This document shows positions 22,079-32,874 of a stretch of 64,000 bases of DNA, piece by piece. The notes beneath the pieces were generated by a model that had not been told where the DNA came from, ran no database searches, and saw only the letters and a program-made list of their open reading frames with translations. The first letter of the stretch is position 1; each line of letters starts with the position of its first letter. The position numbers were made by a program, and so were the translations under genes. Source of the DNA: Periconia sp. R9002 (taxonomy: Eukaryota; Ascomycota; Dothideomycetes; Pleosporales; Periconiaceae). Location of the stretch: positions 126,545 to 190,544 of the forward strand of contig JAMAHW010000056.1 of the NCBI GenBank assembly GCA_023627715.1, given 5' to 3'.

Positions 22079-24591
22079 TCACGAAGTGAACGTCTTGCTC
22101 TTCCCAGTCTTTTCCTTCTGAGTCCGGGGAAGACCCCTCGGTGCATCCATCAGCTTGGCGTACGGGTTGAAGGAGGCATCCTTCTTCTTGTCCTTTTTGC
22201 TCTTCTTGCTGCCCTTCTTTTCTACCCTCTCCGTATCGCGAGCGTGAAGCACACTCGGAGCAGTCGTGTAGTCGAAGGCCTCGTCATCATCATCGTAATT
22301 GAGGGCAGCTTCCCGCTCTTTCTGCTTCTTGGCTTTCTTTGCTGCCTTTTTGGCCGCCTTTTCTTTTGCCTTGATTGCTTCGGCATCTTCTTCTTGGTCG
22401 AGCATGATCTCGTCCTCAATCATGGGGTCTAGAGTAGGTGTTTGAGCAAGCTCCTCTTCCGCAGCCTCCACGTGCTTCCGCTTTCGACCGCCAAGTTGCT
22501 TGACCACAAAAATATCGGTTCGCTCATCTTCGGCTGGCCTCTCTTCTTTAGGGATGTAGGTCGGTTTTTGCAATGTTGGCGAAAGCTCTCCGGCGACCTT
22601 GTCATCAGCAAAGATTTCGGCCGTGAGTGGAGGCAGAGGTAGGGACAGATTGACGTCTAGCGAAGAGAAAGACTTTCGCTGCTCGCCTGGATGACTTGAC
22701 CACAATGAACCCCAGAATTGCGAGCTTGTAGCTCTAGGAGCTGTCCCGTCAATTGAAGTACGATGTTGGTTGGGTTGAACAATTGGCGAAGGCCTGCGTT
22801 GCGCGGTCGGTGCAGGCTTTGCCGGGGTGGAGACGGATTGTGATTTTTGGAGGCGTTCTTCCCGCTCTGTATCCCGTATATCTGAGATTCGCTGTAATGT
22901 TACGTGCAGGTCTGGTCCATTGATGCCCTCTAGTTTCGCCTTTTCTATGACAGAAACGAGGCTGTCGGCATGTGCACGCAAAATATGGGAAACATGTTGT
23001 ACAACGCTGAACAATGCAACAGTGTTTTCCGGCATAGCTCGCCCTATGGAAAACAAGGCGTGATTCGGCATGATGAACAACGGGCTCTCATCTTCTCTTC
23101 GTGCCAGGTCATCCCTCCACTTGTGCACTGCTCGGAAAACAGCAAATTGCTGGGGAGTGAACTGGACTGGTGTCTTCGCCACGATGTTGCCCCAACCAGT
23201 TCTGCCAAAACCTAGCTCTGCGTCATATATTGGGTGTTCGTAGCGTTGCAGAGCGCACTCTTTGGATTTATCAAGGACGTATTGGACCTTGTTCTTTTCC
23301 GGATCGTTGAAGTTGGACTTTGCCACCAGCTCGTTACGCATATTGTCGAAAACAAAGAGTAGAAAATGGGTATCAGCCCTTGCATACTCTAGAAGCTCAG
23401 GTGACAGTGGCCGTATTCGCCAGTCCGCCAACTGATATTGCTTCTGTGCTTTGAATTTAACAAATTTGTCGAGCAGAAACGCTAGGCTCGCGCCGGGATA
23501 GCCTAATGCTCGAGCCGCGTGGAAGGTATCGAATAGACCAACGATATACAACCCTAGATCTCGCTGAAGCCACATTATATCCATATACGCACCATGCAGA
23601 ACTTTGAGTATGCTTGGGTCTGCAAAAACTTCGTTGAGGCACTCCAACTTTCTCCGCCACGGCTTCAATGTGTCGATTATCCAGTCTTTGTCGCGGGTGC
23701 TGATCTGCATCAGGGAGACAAGCCCAACATAGGATCGATTATCATGATGCTCCAGATCGACAGCGATTTCTTTTGCTGTTTTTAGCTCAGCAAGCATTGA
23801 TGCTAACGCTTCCGGGGTATCGACGAATGTGGCAGAAGTCGTTTCGAACGGCTGATACGGTTCAGGTGTTGATTCCTCGTACAGGGTGGAAGGGTACTTG
23901 TAGTTTTCGATTTCGGTTTGATAAGGATGAGGGTATCTGTTTAAATTAATAAGTAAGGTTTTTCTAAATGGGTAGAAAGTCGTACTGTTCCCGACCACGA
24001 CGATCTTGGAACGTCTTCAAACACTCCGCTAATGGAGTTTGGGCGTGTGGTTTTTTGGTCAGAAGAGGTAAGAAGCCGCCGGTCGCATAATTCATGGGTG
24101 GATGCTCGAAAGATAACTGCGGCTTTGCGATATGCTTAGGTTGAGTGATGGAACTTAGACGAGATTTGGCGGTTGAAGACGGAGTCTTTCTAAATGTTAG
24201 CGACACAAACGATGCAAATTAACACAGAATGGTAGCGTACCTGGTCGGCTGCGGGACTCAGGCGCTTCACAACACCAGTATACTCATCCAGGCTGATATC
24301 AGCCTTCTCAAGCAAGCTGTCGATGACATCAACGACGGCCCTCCAATTGTTGTCTATGGATTCGACATCGGGTAGCTTGGGACCTACAGCGTCCGAGCTC
24401 GCTGCAGCGTTTTCCAGCAGGCGCTGCGCGAGTCGAAGAAGCCGCGCATTCTGACTGTCGAGCGCATCACCGACTTGGGGATTGAGAGACCTCTGAAACG
24501 GTATGTCCGCACCGCTGATGCGCGTTGCGGAGCGAGTAGTTGATACTAGGGCGGAGGAAATGGAATCTTGGAGTGTTTTGAACGAATCCAT
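22079..24591 (-). CDS. RRP6: Nuclear exosome 3'-5' exoribonuclease RRP6 (EXOSC10)
   Basis: Distributive exonuclease of the nuclear exosome, trimming 5.8S rRNA, snoRNAs and degrading aberrant RNA. Exons 24591-24241, 24185-23986 and 23936-22079 give 802 residues. Residues 1-115 form the PMC2NT domain that binds Rrp47. The linker ends in QPKHIAKPQLSFEHPP. The DEDD-Y nuclease: VDLEHHDNRSYVG (Asp 244, Glu 246), VLHGAYMDIMWLQRDLGL (Asp 303), LLEYARADTHFLL (Tyr 368, Asp 372), all present. HRDC domain about 450-510 (FRAVHKWRDDLARREDESP). The tail is acidic, then very Lys-rich with KEKAAKKAAKKAKKQKE, the RNA-gripping lasso. The second acceptor was chosen at AAAG because the nearer TTTAG gives a stop. 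Confidence 0.95.
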
Positions 24592-25878
24592 GGCAGGTCG
24601 ATTAGCAGTAGACGGGTTCTTGCAGCATTGCGTGTCCAGGAATTGCAATCGTGTGAACACAGAACCTTCCTTTCCAGAGCAGATTTGCTGCTATTCCAGA
24701 ATTTTCGTGTCTCCTGGTGGTTCGGCCTTCAATGGTGGTGGATGAAGTGAGGGACTGGCGGCGGGAAGGATGCAGTCGCGCATCAACCGTGAAAGAAATT
24801 CCGCCGCTAACCATTTCTTGGCATGCGTCTTATCGATAACATACCTAGCTCTCACCAGTGACCATGCTGCAATCGCCCTGACCGACCGTCTGCTTGTATC
24901 CTTCCTCCCGATACCCATCATGTCTGCATCTTTAGCGCCAGAATGCAACGAAGTGAAAGAGTTTGTCAATAAAATCGATGATGAGACTGAGCTAATTCCT
25001 TGATCAGACGATATGACAACTGCTTCTTAAAATGGTACAGCGAGAGTAAGGACGGATTTCGAACGGCGAAAAAACAATACAACGTCTAACATGTACATAG
25101 AATTCATAAGAGGGACAGCTACATCGGATGAGTGTGATCCTTTGTTCAAACAATACGAGAAATGTCTCTCGGTACGTATACTTTTTTTTTGGCTCTTCGT
25201 TACTATCATACGAAAATGAACACCAACGTAATCACCCACGGACATGTAGTTCCACTAACAGTGAGACAGAAAGCCCTAAAAGATAGAGGCATCGATAAAA
25301 TGTTGAAAGAGGCCCGCGAAGATAATCGCGAAAACGATGCAGAACACATGCGACCGGTCTGTGATACCTGATCTGGCCATGATCACTATGCTAACATATT
25401 TGCAGAAGCGGTGATGATATGACTTTTGTTTGCAATCATATCACTCGGTATCACCTAGGTCAGGCACGTGCCTATGAATCTCGTAGATTCGTACGAGTGA
25501 TTCCTGCGTTTAGTCCGCAGACAAGCCTCTGTTTTCGAGCCTCAAGCAACAAAAACATTAACCTTGTGGCCGGTAAACTCTGTATTATTATCTGTACTCT
25601 CTTCTTTACTATCTATTTAAATGCTTTGCCAGTATTGTTCAGTTATCGGATCCACGTGGGCTTTTCGGTTCCCCTTCGGTCTGACACAGTGGTGCCCCAT
25701 AGAAAGGTTATTATACATATGTTTCACACCGCTTAGTAACGCCGACCAGAATATACAGTACGCGGAGTCCTCCATCGGTCCTCTTTCATCTCCTTAAAAC
25801 TCATCAATTGTTGACATCATCTGGGGAATTGATTCATTCCTGTCATCTCAACTTCAACTGCTCCATCCATCTATCATC
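24592..25878. promoter_or_regulatory. Divergent intergenic region RRP6 / MAPEG
   Basis: About 1.29 kb. No supported gene; a few frames of 60-105 codons lack domains and plausible splice partners. Both promoters must lie here. Confidence 0.4.
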
Positions 25879-26602
25879 ATGTCCATTCCAACTAGTCGGC
25901 TCGGCATTCACCTTGCACCAGCAACTGCAGCATGGACTGCTCCGTTCGCAGCATACTATATCTTCCTCCAGAACCGCGTGGTGTATTACCGACTCACGAC
26001 GAAGACGTAAGGTTCCCACTTATTTCAATTGAACTTGAGAATATGATAATTCGTGAGAGAATTCACCCTCTACCCCAAGGGCAGTGATAAATCTTATGAC
26101 GAAATCAACCCCTTGCTAATTTGTTTGCGTTGGCAATTAGTGCTATGGGAGACACTACCGATGCGACTAAAGGAACTATGGACCCACTTTACGTAGCTTC
26201 TCGAGCTCAAATCAACTTCAACGAGAACGTACCGTTCGTTTTGGTTGTCTCGCTTCTTGCGGAACTCAACGGTGTTCCTAGGTAAATAATCTTCGACTTC
26301 TCCCGCTATCGCTCTTCTAAGAACCCTAGCTTCTGATCGTGTTTTCTCTATATCACAATCAGAAGCGAAGGAAAAAAAGTACCGTAGAAAGGGGGAACAA
26401 CGTGTTAACAATTCAAAATAGGAAATATATCAACTACGCTCTAGGCACGCTCTTTGCATTGCGCGTCGCGCACGCAGAGTTCGGTCTAATGATGCCCAAG
26501 AGCATGGGCGCCGGTCGTGGTGTTGGGTTCTACGGCACACAGCTCATTCTCGCAACCGTGGCTGGGTACGCTACGTACTTTGTCAAGGACTACTTATTCT
26601 AG
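25879..26602 (+). CDS. MAPEG-family membrane protein
   Basis: Membrane-associated protein in eicosanoid and glutathione metabolism family; members are microsomal glutathione S-transferases or related. Exons 25879-26006, 26141-26281 and 26422-26602 (introns GTAAGG...TTAG, GTAAAT...ATAG) give 149 residues, the usual length. Four helices: TAAWTAPFAAYYIFLQNRVV; the helix ending NENVPFVLVVSLLAELNG, preceded by the conserved ASRAQINFNENVP; YINYALGTLFALRVAHAEFG, where RVAHAEFGLM carries the family's R/H pair; and GVGFYGTQLILATVAGYATY. All three exons are needed to build the four-helix fold. Glutathione chemistry is inferred from the family only. Confidence 0.92.
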
Positions 26603-27076
26603 ATGTCCATTTCTCCCTGTCTTTGTTCTCATTGCAGTAAACAGACCATGTATCATCAAGGGGTTTTGTGTAGATTCAAGTGAACTCTAGGTTCACGACA
26701 ACTATTATATAACTATATAGCTATACAAATTTGAAAATGTTGCTAAAGCCTGAGCAAAGAAGCTTTTTGTAGATATGGCCTAGAAAGACACATGCCGTTA
26801 TGTAGTGTAACCAGGAGATATTTAAAGTTGCGGGATACAAGGCTATGTAGTTAGGGAAGGAAGGTGGTACAGCCTGGCACAGTGCGAATTGCAAAAGGTA
26901 ACCACTGAAAATACACGCAGACTCTCATGAACATAGTGAAACACCCGTTTTCTTATACGTAGTTTCAAAATTGGAAGGTCGTTAAAAGGCTCATGTCGTC
27001 TCATGTCGTATTTGTATTATACTAAATTATCATTACTCCATCTTTCCTTTTGCCAGACATTATATACCCTGGTGGC
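26603..27076. other. Convergent spacer MAPEG / BYS1-like gene
   Basis: 474 bp; AT-rich, no gene. A short AACTATTATATAACTATATAGC palindrome-like AT stretch near 26700 is the only structure noticed. Confidence 0.4.
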
Positions 27077-27623
27077 CTAAGCACAAGCAGTAAATACAAC
27101 ATCCTTCTCACTAACACCGGCCTTGACCTGGCTACCACCGGGGTTGCTTCCATTCGCCCACTCAATCGAGCGACTTCCGTCCTGGGTGACGGTGAGCTTG
27201 GAGCCCGCAAACGGCTCGCCAAACACCGTGCTCAAATCATACCAAACGGTGGCACCATCGAGCGAGTACGAGAAGATCTGCTGCGGCGACCCGTTGTACA
27301 GACCGTCGGCTACGCGCGTGATCTTGAGCGCGATGCCCCCCGTGGTGGCATCGCGGTGGAAGGGTTCAGAGAAGTTACCACCTGGGGAAGGTGAGGTTAG
27401 GAAGGTTTCTTATTTGCAATACAGCTTTTATCTTTGTTGTGGGATGATTCGAGGAGTGGGTATGAGTCTAAAAATGCTTACCTGTAGCAATAGTTTGCTG
27501 GCTGCCGACTGTAGAACTGACAGACCACGCATATATAGGGCTGGTGCATTGATTCTTGATGACAGCATTGCCTACGGCTGAGGCCGAGGTTGCAAGGGTA
27601 GCGAGTGCGAGAGTGTAACGCAT
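27077..27623 (-). CDS. Secreted BYS1/thaumatin-like protein
   Basis: Exons 27623-27482 and 27381-27077 (GTAAGC donor, CCCCAG acceptor) give 148 residues. Signal peptide MRYTLALATLATSASA (1-16). The mature chain matches the fungal BYS1 / antigenic thaumatin-like family first described from Blastomyces yeast phase: VGNAVIKNQCTSPIYAWSV, then the splice junction TIATGGNFSEPFHRD, GIALKITRVADGLYNGSP, QQIFSYSLDGATVWYDLSTV, FGEPFAGSKL and a final Cys. Two cysteines are seen near the ends, fitting one disulphide. Role is unknown in most fungi; related secreted proteins appear in infection secretomes. Confidence 0.9.
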
Positions 27624-28929
27624 GATGTGAATGTAGGCTTTCGCCGATGTTTTACTGAACGAATGTATATAGGCGAGTAGCTGATTGTATGAAAAAGTGT
27701 TTGATTTAGTGTAGGAGACTGATGAGATTAATCCGAAGGGATCTATGTCTACCATTATGCTCTTTTTATACTTTTTCCATATTTTTTCGTGATGCGAGGG
27801 CGTCATTACCATTGGGTAATTGTATGGTACAACGTCGTATGACCATGTTCCATGGATCTCCATGCACATACTACGCTGTCAGGGACTATTGAGTCCGTAT
27901 TGCAAGGTTTACTTTAACCATGCATGGTAGTTATGGGGGGCTTTTAGGAAAAACGGCGTACAATAATAGCTATTCTCCGATTCCAAGAGAAAGATCGCCG
28001 TCGCTCTAGCAAGAGCCAGTAAAATGCACCAAGTAGACTTCCTATTTCGGAACAGTCCAATAATTCCTGGGGTTCGAATAGATTGGAAAATTCTGGGATT
28101 CTAAGATGTGGCTGTGCGGGGAAGGGTAATGCTATTTGTACTTCATGTCTCAAGTACTGTCTTCCCCATGTCTCACGGTATGTTCAGGCAGGTTCCTAAC
28201 AGATGAATTTTAGTGAGACTTGACGTGGAAGAGGTGCATTTCCGCGTGAAGGTCGCACATAGATTCCTTGCAGAGGGAGCATCATCCTGCAGTGAAGTGA
28301 AATCGCGTTGTCATACAGAGCAAGCTAGTTTCAAGGGAATATTGGATGTATATGATCGCTGCCATTTTCGGTTCGCAATATGCGAGTTGTCATCTGATCT
28401 CGTGGCTTAACGTTCCTTAAGATCCAGGGTGTGCGGGATAGTACGAAGGTAGTGACCACTAAGTGTTCGAAACCACTTGCCGGACGTACCACATCGTCCT
28501 CTCGGTACGTGAATGCCGTTTATTAGTTTCGGAGCGCTGTGGCACGTTCTGTGCAGGTTGCCGTGGAGAACACAAGTGCGCCGGTCAACGGTATTGTCTC
28601 ATCCCTGACTATTCTAGAATCATTCCACCTTGGAAGATGAAGGGGGTGGTATACGCTGGAGGTTGATTTTGTCGATAAAGAATAAATAACACTCCATTCA
28701 GTACATGTCAGAAGGCATGGACAGAAGGGAGCGTTGGACGGAGCGGAGATGTTACGTAGCGGATGCCAAGAGGCGAGACCCCCGCCATGATTCAGCCACT
28801 TCAACTGTTCCACCCCAGACCCTACCTATGTACATTACTGAAAGCCATTTTTGAAGTGATAGCCCTCGCCTGACATATCGGCAAAATACCTATTCCCGAA
28901 GACTCCCTGCGTGTTTCCAAGCGACGTCA
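27624..28929. promoter_or_regulatory. Divergent intergenic region BYS1-like / GGA
   Basis: 1.3 kb without a supported gene. Small frames at 28.2-28.8 kb have no domain content. Promoters of both neighbours lie here. Confidence 0.4.
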
Positions 28930-31255
28930 ATGGAGGCGGCATCCGCGCGGATGGCCGCCCGCGATCGATACGGTGGATGGGGGGATGCGCCCACGTCTCA
29001 GCTACAGCGCTTCATACGTACGAGCTCTTGGTGATGTTTTGGCTTTGATATGCTTACTTGGATTTGCAGTAAACGCCTGCGATCCTCAGAATTTCGAACC
29101 TAATCTCGCACTGAACCTCGAGATCACCGACCTGATCAATTCGAAGAAGGGTTCCGCGTACGTCTCCACAACCCCATAGTCTGAGTGGCAGTATCTGATG
29201 CGCGTCTTAGACCCCGAGAAGCAGCGGTGACTTTGGTACAATATATCAACCACCGTAATCAAAATGTTGCTTTGCTTGCCCTCAACGTACGGCGGCCCCT
29301 CTCATCTTGGCAATGGTCGCAGCTTACAGTGCTTAGCTCCTCGATATCTGCGTAAAGAATTGCGGGTATCCCTTCCACCTCCAAATAAGTACCAAAGAAT
29401 TTCTCAATGAGCTTGTTCGCCGCTTTCCCGAGCGCCCGCCGGTGCATGCCTCGCGTGTGCAGAACCGTATCCTCGAATTGATAGAAGAATGGCGGCAAAC
29501 GATATGTCAAACGTCGCGATACAAGGAGGATTTGGGGTTCATAAGAGATATGCATAGACTTCTGAGTTATAAAGGCTACATGTTTCCCGAAGTCCGAAAA
29601 GAGGACGCGGCCGTACTCAATCCAAGTGATGTGGGTATAATACTACACGAGGCTACCGAGGCGGATATACTAACATCATTTAGAACCTTCGGTCGGCCGA
29701 CGAAATGGAGGAAGAGGAGAGGGAAGCACAGTCTGCGAAACTTCAGGAGCTGATTCGACGCGGTGGTCCACAAGATCTACAAGAAGCGAATAAGTTAATG
29801 AAAGTCATGGCTGGATATGACACACGGAACAAAACAGACTGGCGTGCGAAAGCCGCCGAGGAAGTTGGCAAGATTCAACAGAAAGCAAAAATTCTGGAAG
29901 AGATGCTTCAGGGTCAAAAGCCCGGAGATCAGATCGCTGAGGGCGATGTGTTCGAGGTAAGACAGGGAACAAGCCTAGAATTTGACATAGAACGCTAACG
30001 TGTGTAGGAGCTCGCAAACGCTTTGCAGAGTGCACATCCAAAGATCCAAAGGATGTGCGAAGAGGAGTCAGATGATACAGAAGCTGTGTCCAAACTCTTT
30101 GAGATCAACGACAGCATTAACCGGACGATAGAAAGGTACAGGCTATTTAAGAAAGGCGACATCGAAGCAGCAAACAGAATACCACAAGGAACACTTGGCA
30201 AGAGTGGAGCTGGTGTTTCGCAAGGGCCCAACAACACCTTGAACCTCATCGACTTCGGAGACCCAGAACCTGTCCCTACCCCTGCAGCTGCAGAATCCTC
30301 CGCTGGCAGCTCTGCGCAACCTGCGGCCAAAGGAAATGCACTCGAGGATGACCTTCTTGGTCTATCGTTAGGAGGACCTGGCTACGGTCAAAGCGGTAGC
30401 ATAGCGTTAGGCGGTTCGTCCAATGGATCAGGTAGGCTTTTTCACCTACAAGCGCAAAATAGCTTGCTGACGACTTCTAGTACTCGGTTTATCTGGTGTT
30501 CCAGTTCCGCAATCGCAGGCTCAATATCAGAATGCCGCAAAATCTATCACGGATCTTTTTGGATCAGTGTCAAACTCCGGCCCTCCTTCTCAAGTCTCGT
30601 CACCGCTGCCACAGTCTATTTCCCAACCTCCACCCCAACCTGCTCGAACACCAGACCCATTTGCTTCACTTAACACACCAACGCCAAGGCAAGCTTCTCC
30701 AATGCAGTTCCAGCAGTCGACAGGATCAGGAACTATCGATCTGCTTGGAGGTTCCTCTCCTGCTCCACCTTCGACCTTGGCACAAAGTAGCACGGCGGAT
30801 GCGAACGACGATGACGAGTGGACGTTTGCCTCAGCAGTTCCCGACACTTCGAAAGAGCTAACAGTGGTCAACACTAATCTCAACATAGTTTTCAATGTCT
30901 CTCGAGAGTCGGATACTACACTCTTAGTCAAGTCCCGGATATCCAACAATACGACCATGCCAGTATCTGGATTGACTTTCCAGGTAGCTGCATCCAAGGT
31001 AAGAAGACACACAATAGGATTCATCCCGCTTAGTTCAGCCTAACACAAAGATAGGGTGCGCAATTGCAATTGGAGCCGCAGACTGGGGTTTCTCTCGCCC
31101 CTCGTCAACAGAACGGGGTCACGCAGAACATCAGGCTGAACGGTGTGCAAACAGGGTCTGGCAACAATATTAAAATGAGATGGAAAGTGTCGTACTCGCT
31201 AAGCGGGAATCAGAAAAACGAGATGGGAGAGATACCAAGTCTAGGTGTGTCATGA
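28930..31255 (+). CDS. GGA: ADP-ribosylation factor-binding protein GGA (VHS-GAT-GAE clathrin adaptor)
   Basis: Monomeric adaptor for trans-Golgi to endosome/vacuole sorting. Eight exons: 28930-29017, 29070-29157, 29211-29286, 29337-29630, 29684-29956, 30008-30431, 30481-30998, 31055-31255; 653 residues. VHS domain about 20-165: RFILNACDPQNFEPNLALN, INSKKGSAPREAAVTLV, ALLALNLLDICVKNCG, then EFLNELVRRFP. The VHS/GAT junction reads NPSDNLRSADEMEEEE. GAT about 195-315, Arf/ubiquitin-binding: DLQEANKLMKVMAGYD and the three-helix part with FEINDSINRTIERYRLF. The hinge holds clathrin-box-like LNLIDFG, DDLLGLSL and TIDLLGG. GAE ear about 535-653: LNIVFNVSRESDTTLLVKSR. Exon 4 uses a weak GTGGGT donor but its branch point (CTAAC) is good. 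Confidence 0.95.
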
Positions 31256-31647
31256 CAGACGTACTTGAGACAAAAGCAGGTTTTGGTTTCTGTGTCTGTT
31301 TTTTAAGCAGTGGATTGCATTTCAGCAGCATTGTTGGAAAACTGGGTGTATGGAATATGTTTCGCTTGTCGAAGAGAGAGAATAGACGATGAGAATGAGA
31401 TGATGGCAATTATTCGTCCAGTGAATACAAACTTCAACACACCTTTGTGACACCTCTCTCCTCGAGAAGCTGACTAAGGATGCAACTTATCGATAAGCGC
31501 GATGAAGTAATTGACCCTTCATTTCTAGAGCATCTTGCCCCTCGTTCTACTCAATACTCAAAACGTTCACACAAGGAAAAGGCTACTGTTTTCCTTCACT
31601 CATTCCGCTTGGCCACGCACATAATCTACGACATCACATACTGAGCC
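31256..31647. promoter_or_regulatory. Promoter region of TSR3
   Basis: 392 bp between same-strand genes. The last 120 bp are CT/CA-rich, as in many fungal housekeeping leaders. Confidence 0.45.
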
Positions 31648-32874
31648 ATGGTCCGCCACAAAAAGGATTTCAAATCCGGCAAGAAATACACAAATGCCCC
31701 GCGAACACGACCCGCCCCTCGCCGTCACAATTCAGACGATGAAGACGGCTCCAGCGCCGAAGACGGCACACGATCTCAGGCACGCAAAGCACCCAAACCC
31801 TCATGCTGGGATCTAGGTCACTGCGACGCAAAGCGGTGCTCCGGCAAACGGCTCATGCGCCTCGGACTCCTGCGCGAACTGCACGTAGGACAAAAGTTCG
31901 CAGGCGTGGTCGTGAGCCCCAAAGGCAAGAAAGTCGTAAGTCGCGAAGACAACGAAATCCTCGAGCAATATGGGGCCGCGGTTGTGGAAGCAAGCTGGAA
32001 CCGCATCGACGAAGTTCCATTCGGCAAAATCGGTGGCAAATGTGAGCGCCTACTCCCCTACCTCGTCGCGGCGAACCCGACAAATTACGGGAAACCGTGG
32101 CGGCTCAACTGCGTCGAAGCGCTGGCGGCTACATATTACATCTGTGGACATCCGGACTGGGCGGAGGATATCCTCGCATCGTTTAGCTACGGCGAGGCGT
32201 TTTTGGACATCAATGCCGCACTTCTAAAGCGGTATTCGAATTGTGAGAACGAGGAGCAGATCAAAAAGGCCGAGGAGAAATGGATGGCGAAGCTGGAGAA
32301 GGAGTACAACGATAGCAGAGAAGAGAAAGAGGAGGGGGGCGATGATGCTTGGGCGGGTGGTAACATGAACAGACGACAAATTGATTTCTCGTCGGACGAG
32401 GAGGAGGATGAGGATGAAGAGGATCAGAAGGACGAAGAAGACGCCAATGCCACCACTACACAAAGCCAAAATCCGTACAACCTCCCGTCAGACGATGACG
32501 ATGAGGAAGAGATGGCAGAACTTCGCCGCCGCGTCCTGGCCTCAAAACCCTTTGCAAATCCAAATTCCAAATCCAAAGACGATCCTCCCTCCTCTGAAGA
32601 TGAGGAGGCCGACACAAGAAAACCGCCGCAACGTCTTCCTCAACCAGCCCATTCCTCCAATTCCCAGCCAGAGTTAAACGGCAGCGCTGATGAAGACGAC
32701 TCGGACGTCGAAGCAAACGAAGACGGCGAAGATGATGACTTTGATTCCTTCATGGCCGCACAACCGACTACTGACCGCACGGGTATCGTGGGAAAGCAGC
32801 GGCAGAAGAATCTCGCCGCGGCCACGGCAACGTTTTCGAGCGCCAGCTTGAAAGCGCCCAGTCGGCGGTCGTGA
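31648..32874 (+). CDS. TSR3: 18S rRNA aminocarboxypropyltransferase TSR3
   Basis: Transfers the aminocarboxypropyl group of S-adenosylmethionine to the hypermodified 18S rRNA pseudouridine (yeast position 1191), a late cytoplasmic step of 40S maturation. Single exon, 408 residues. Conserved core about 50-215: CWDLGHCDAKRCSGKRLMRL, DLHVGQKF-type strand, VVSPKGKKVVSREDNEI, VVEASWNRIDEVPFGKIGGK, CERLLPYLVAANPTNYGKPW with LNCVEALAA, and FSYGEAFLDINAALLKRYS. This is the SPOUT-like RLI/Tsr3 fold. The C-terminal 190 residues are Asp/Glu-rich and disordered, longer than in yeast (313) but usual for filamentous fungi. EMG1, which methylates the same base, is 7.4 kb downstream on the same strand. Confidence 0.95.
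   Translation: MVRHKKDFKSGKKYTNAPRTRPAPRRHNSDDEDGSSAEDGTRSQARKAPKPSCWDLGHCDAKRCSGKRLMRLGLLRELHVGQKFAGVVVSPKGKKVVSREDNEILEQYGAAVVEASWNRIDEVPFGKIGGKCERLLPYLVAANPTNYGKPWRLNCVEALAATYYICGHPDWAEDILASFSYGEAFLDINAALLKRYSNCENEEQIKKAEEKWMAKLEKEYNDSREEKEEGGDDAWAGGNMNRRQIDFSSDEEEDEDEEDQKDEEDANATTTQSQNPYNLPSDDDDEEEMAELRRRVLASKPFANPNSKSKDDPPSSEDEEADTRKPPQRLPQPAHSSNSQPELNGSADEDDSDVEANEDGEDDDFDSFMAAQPTTDRTGIVGKQRQKNLAAATATFSSASLKAPSRRS

Noticed and set aside
24602..25245. Several 60-92-codon frames between RRP6 and the MAPEG gene
   Set aside because: Overlapping, no domains, no plausible splice partners; treated as promoter DNA.
28060..28090. tRNA B-box-like GGTTCGAATAG
   Set aside because: No matching A box or acceptor stem at the right spacing. 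I found no convincing tRNA anywhere in the window, though reading by eye is weak for this.
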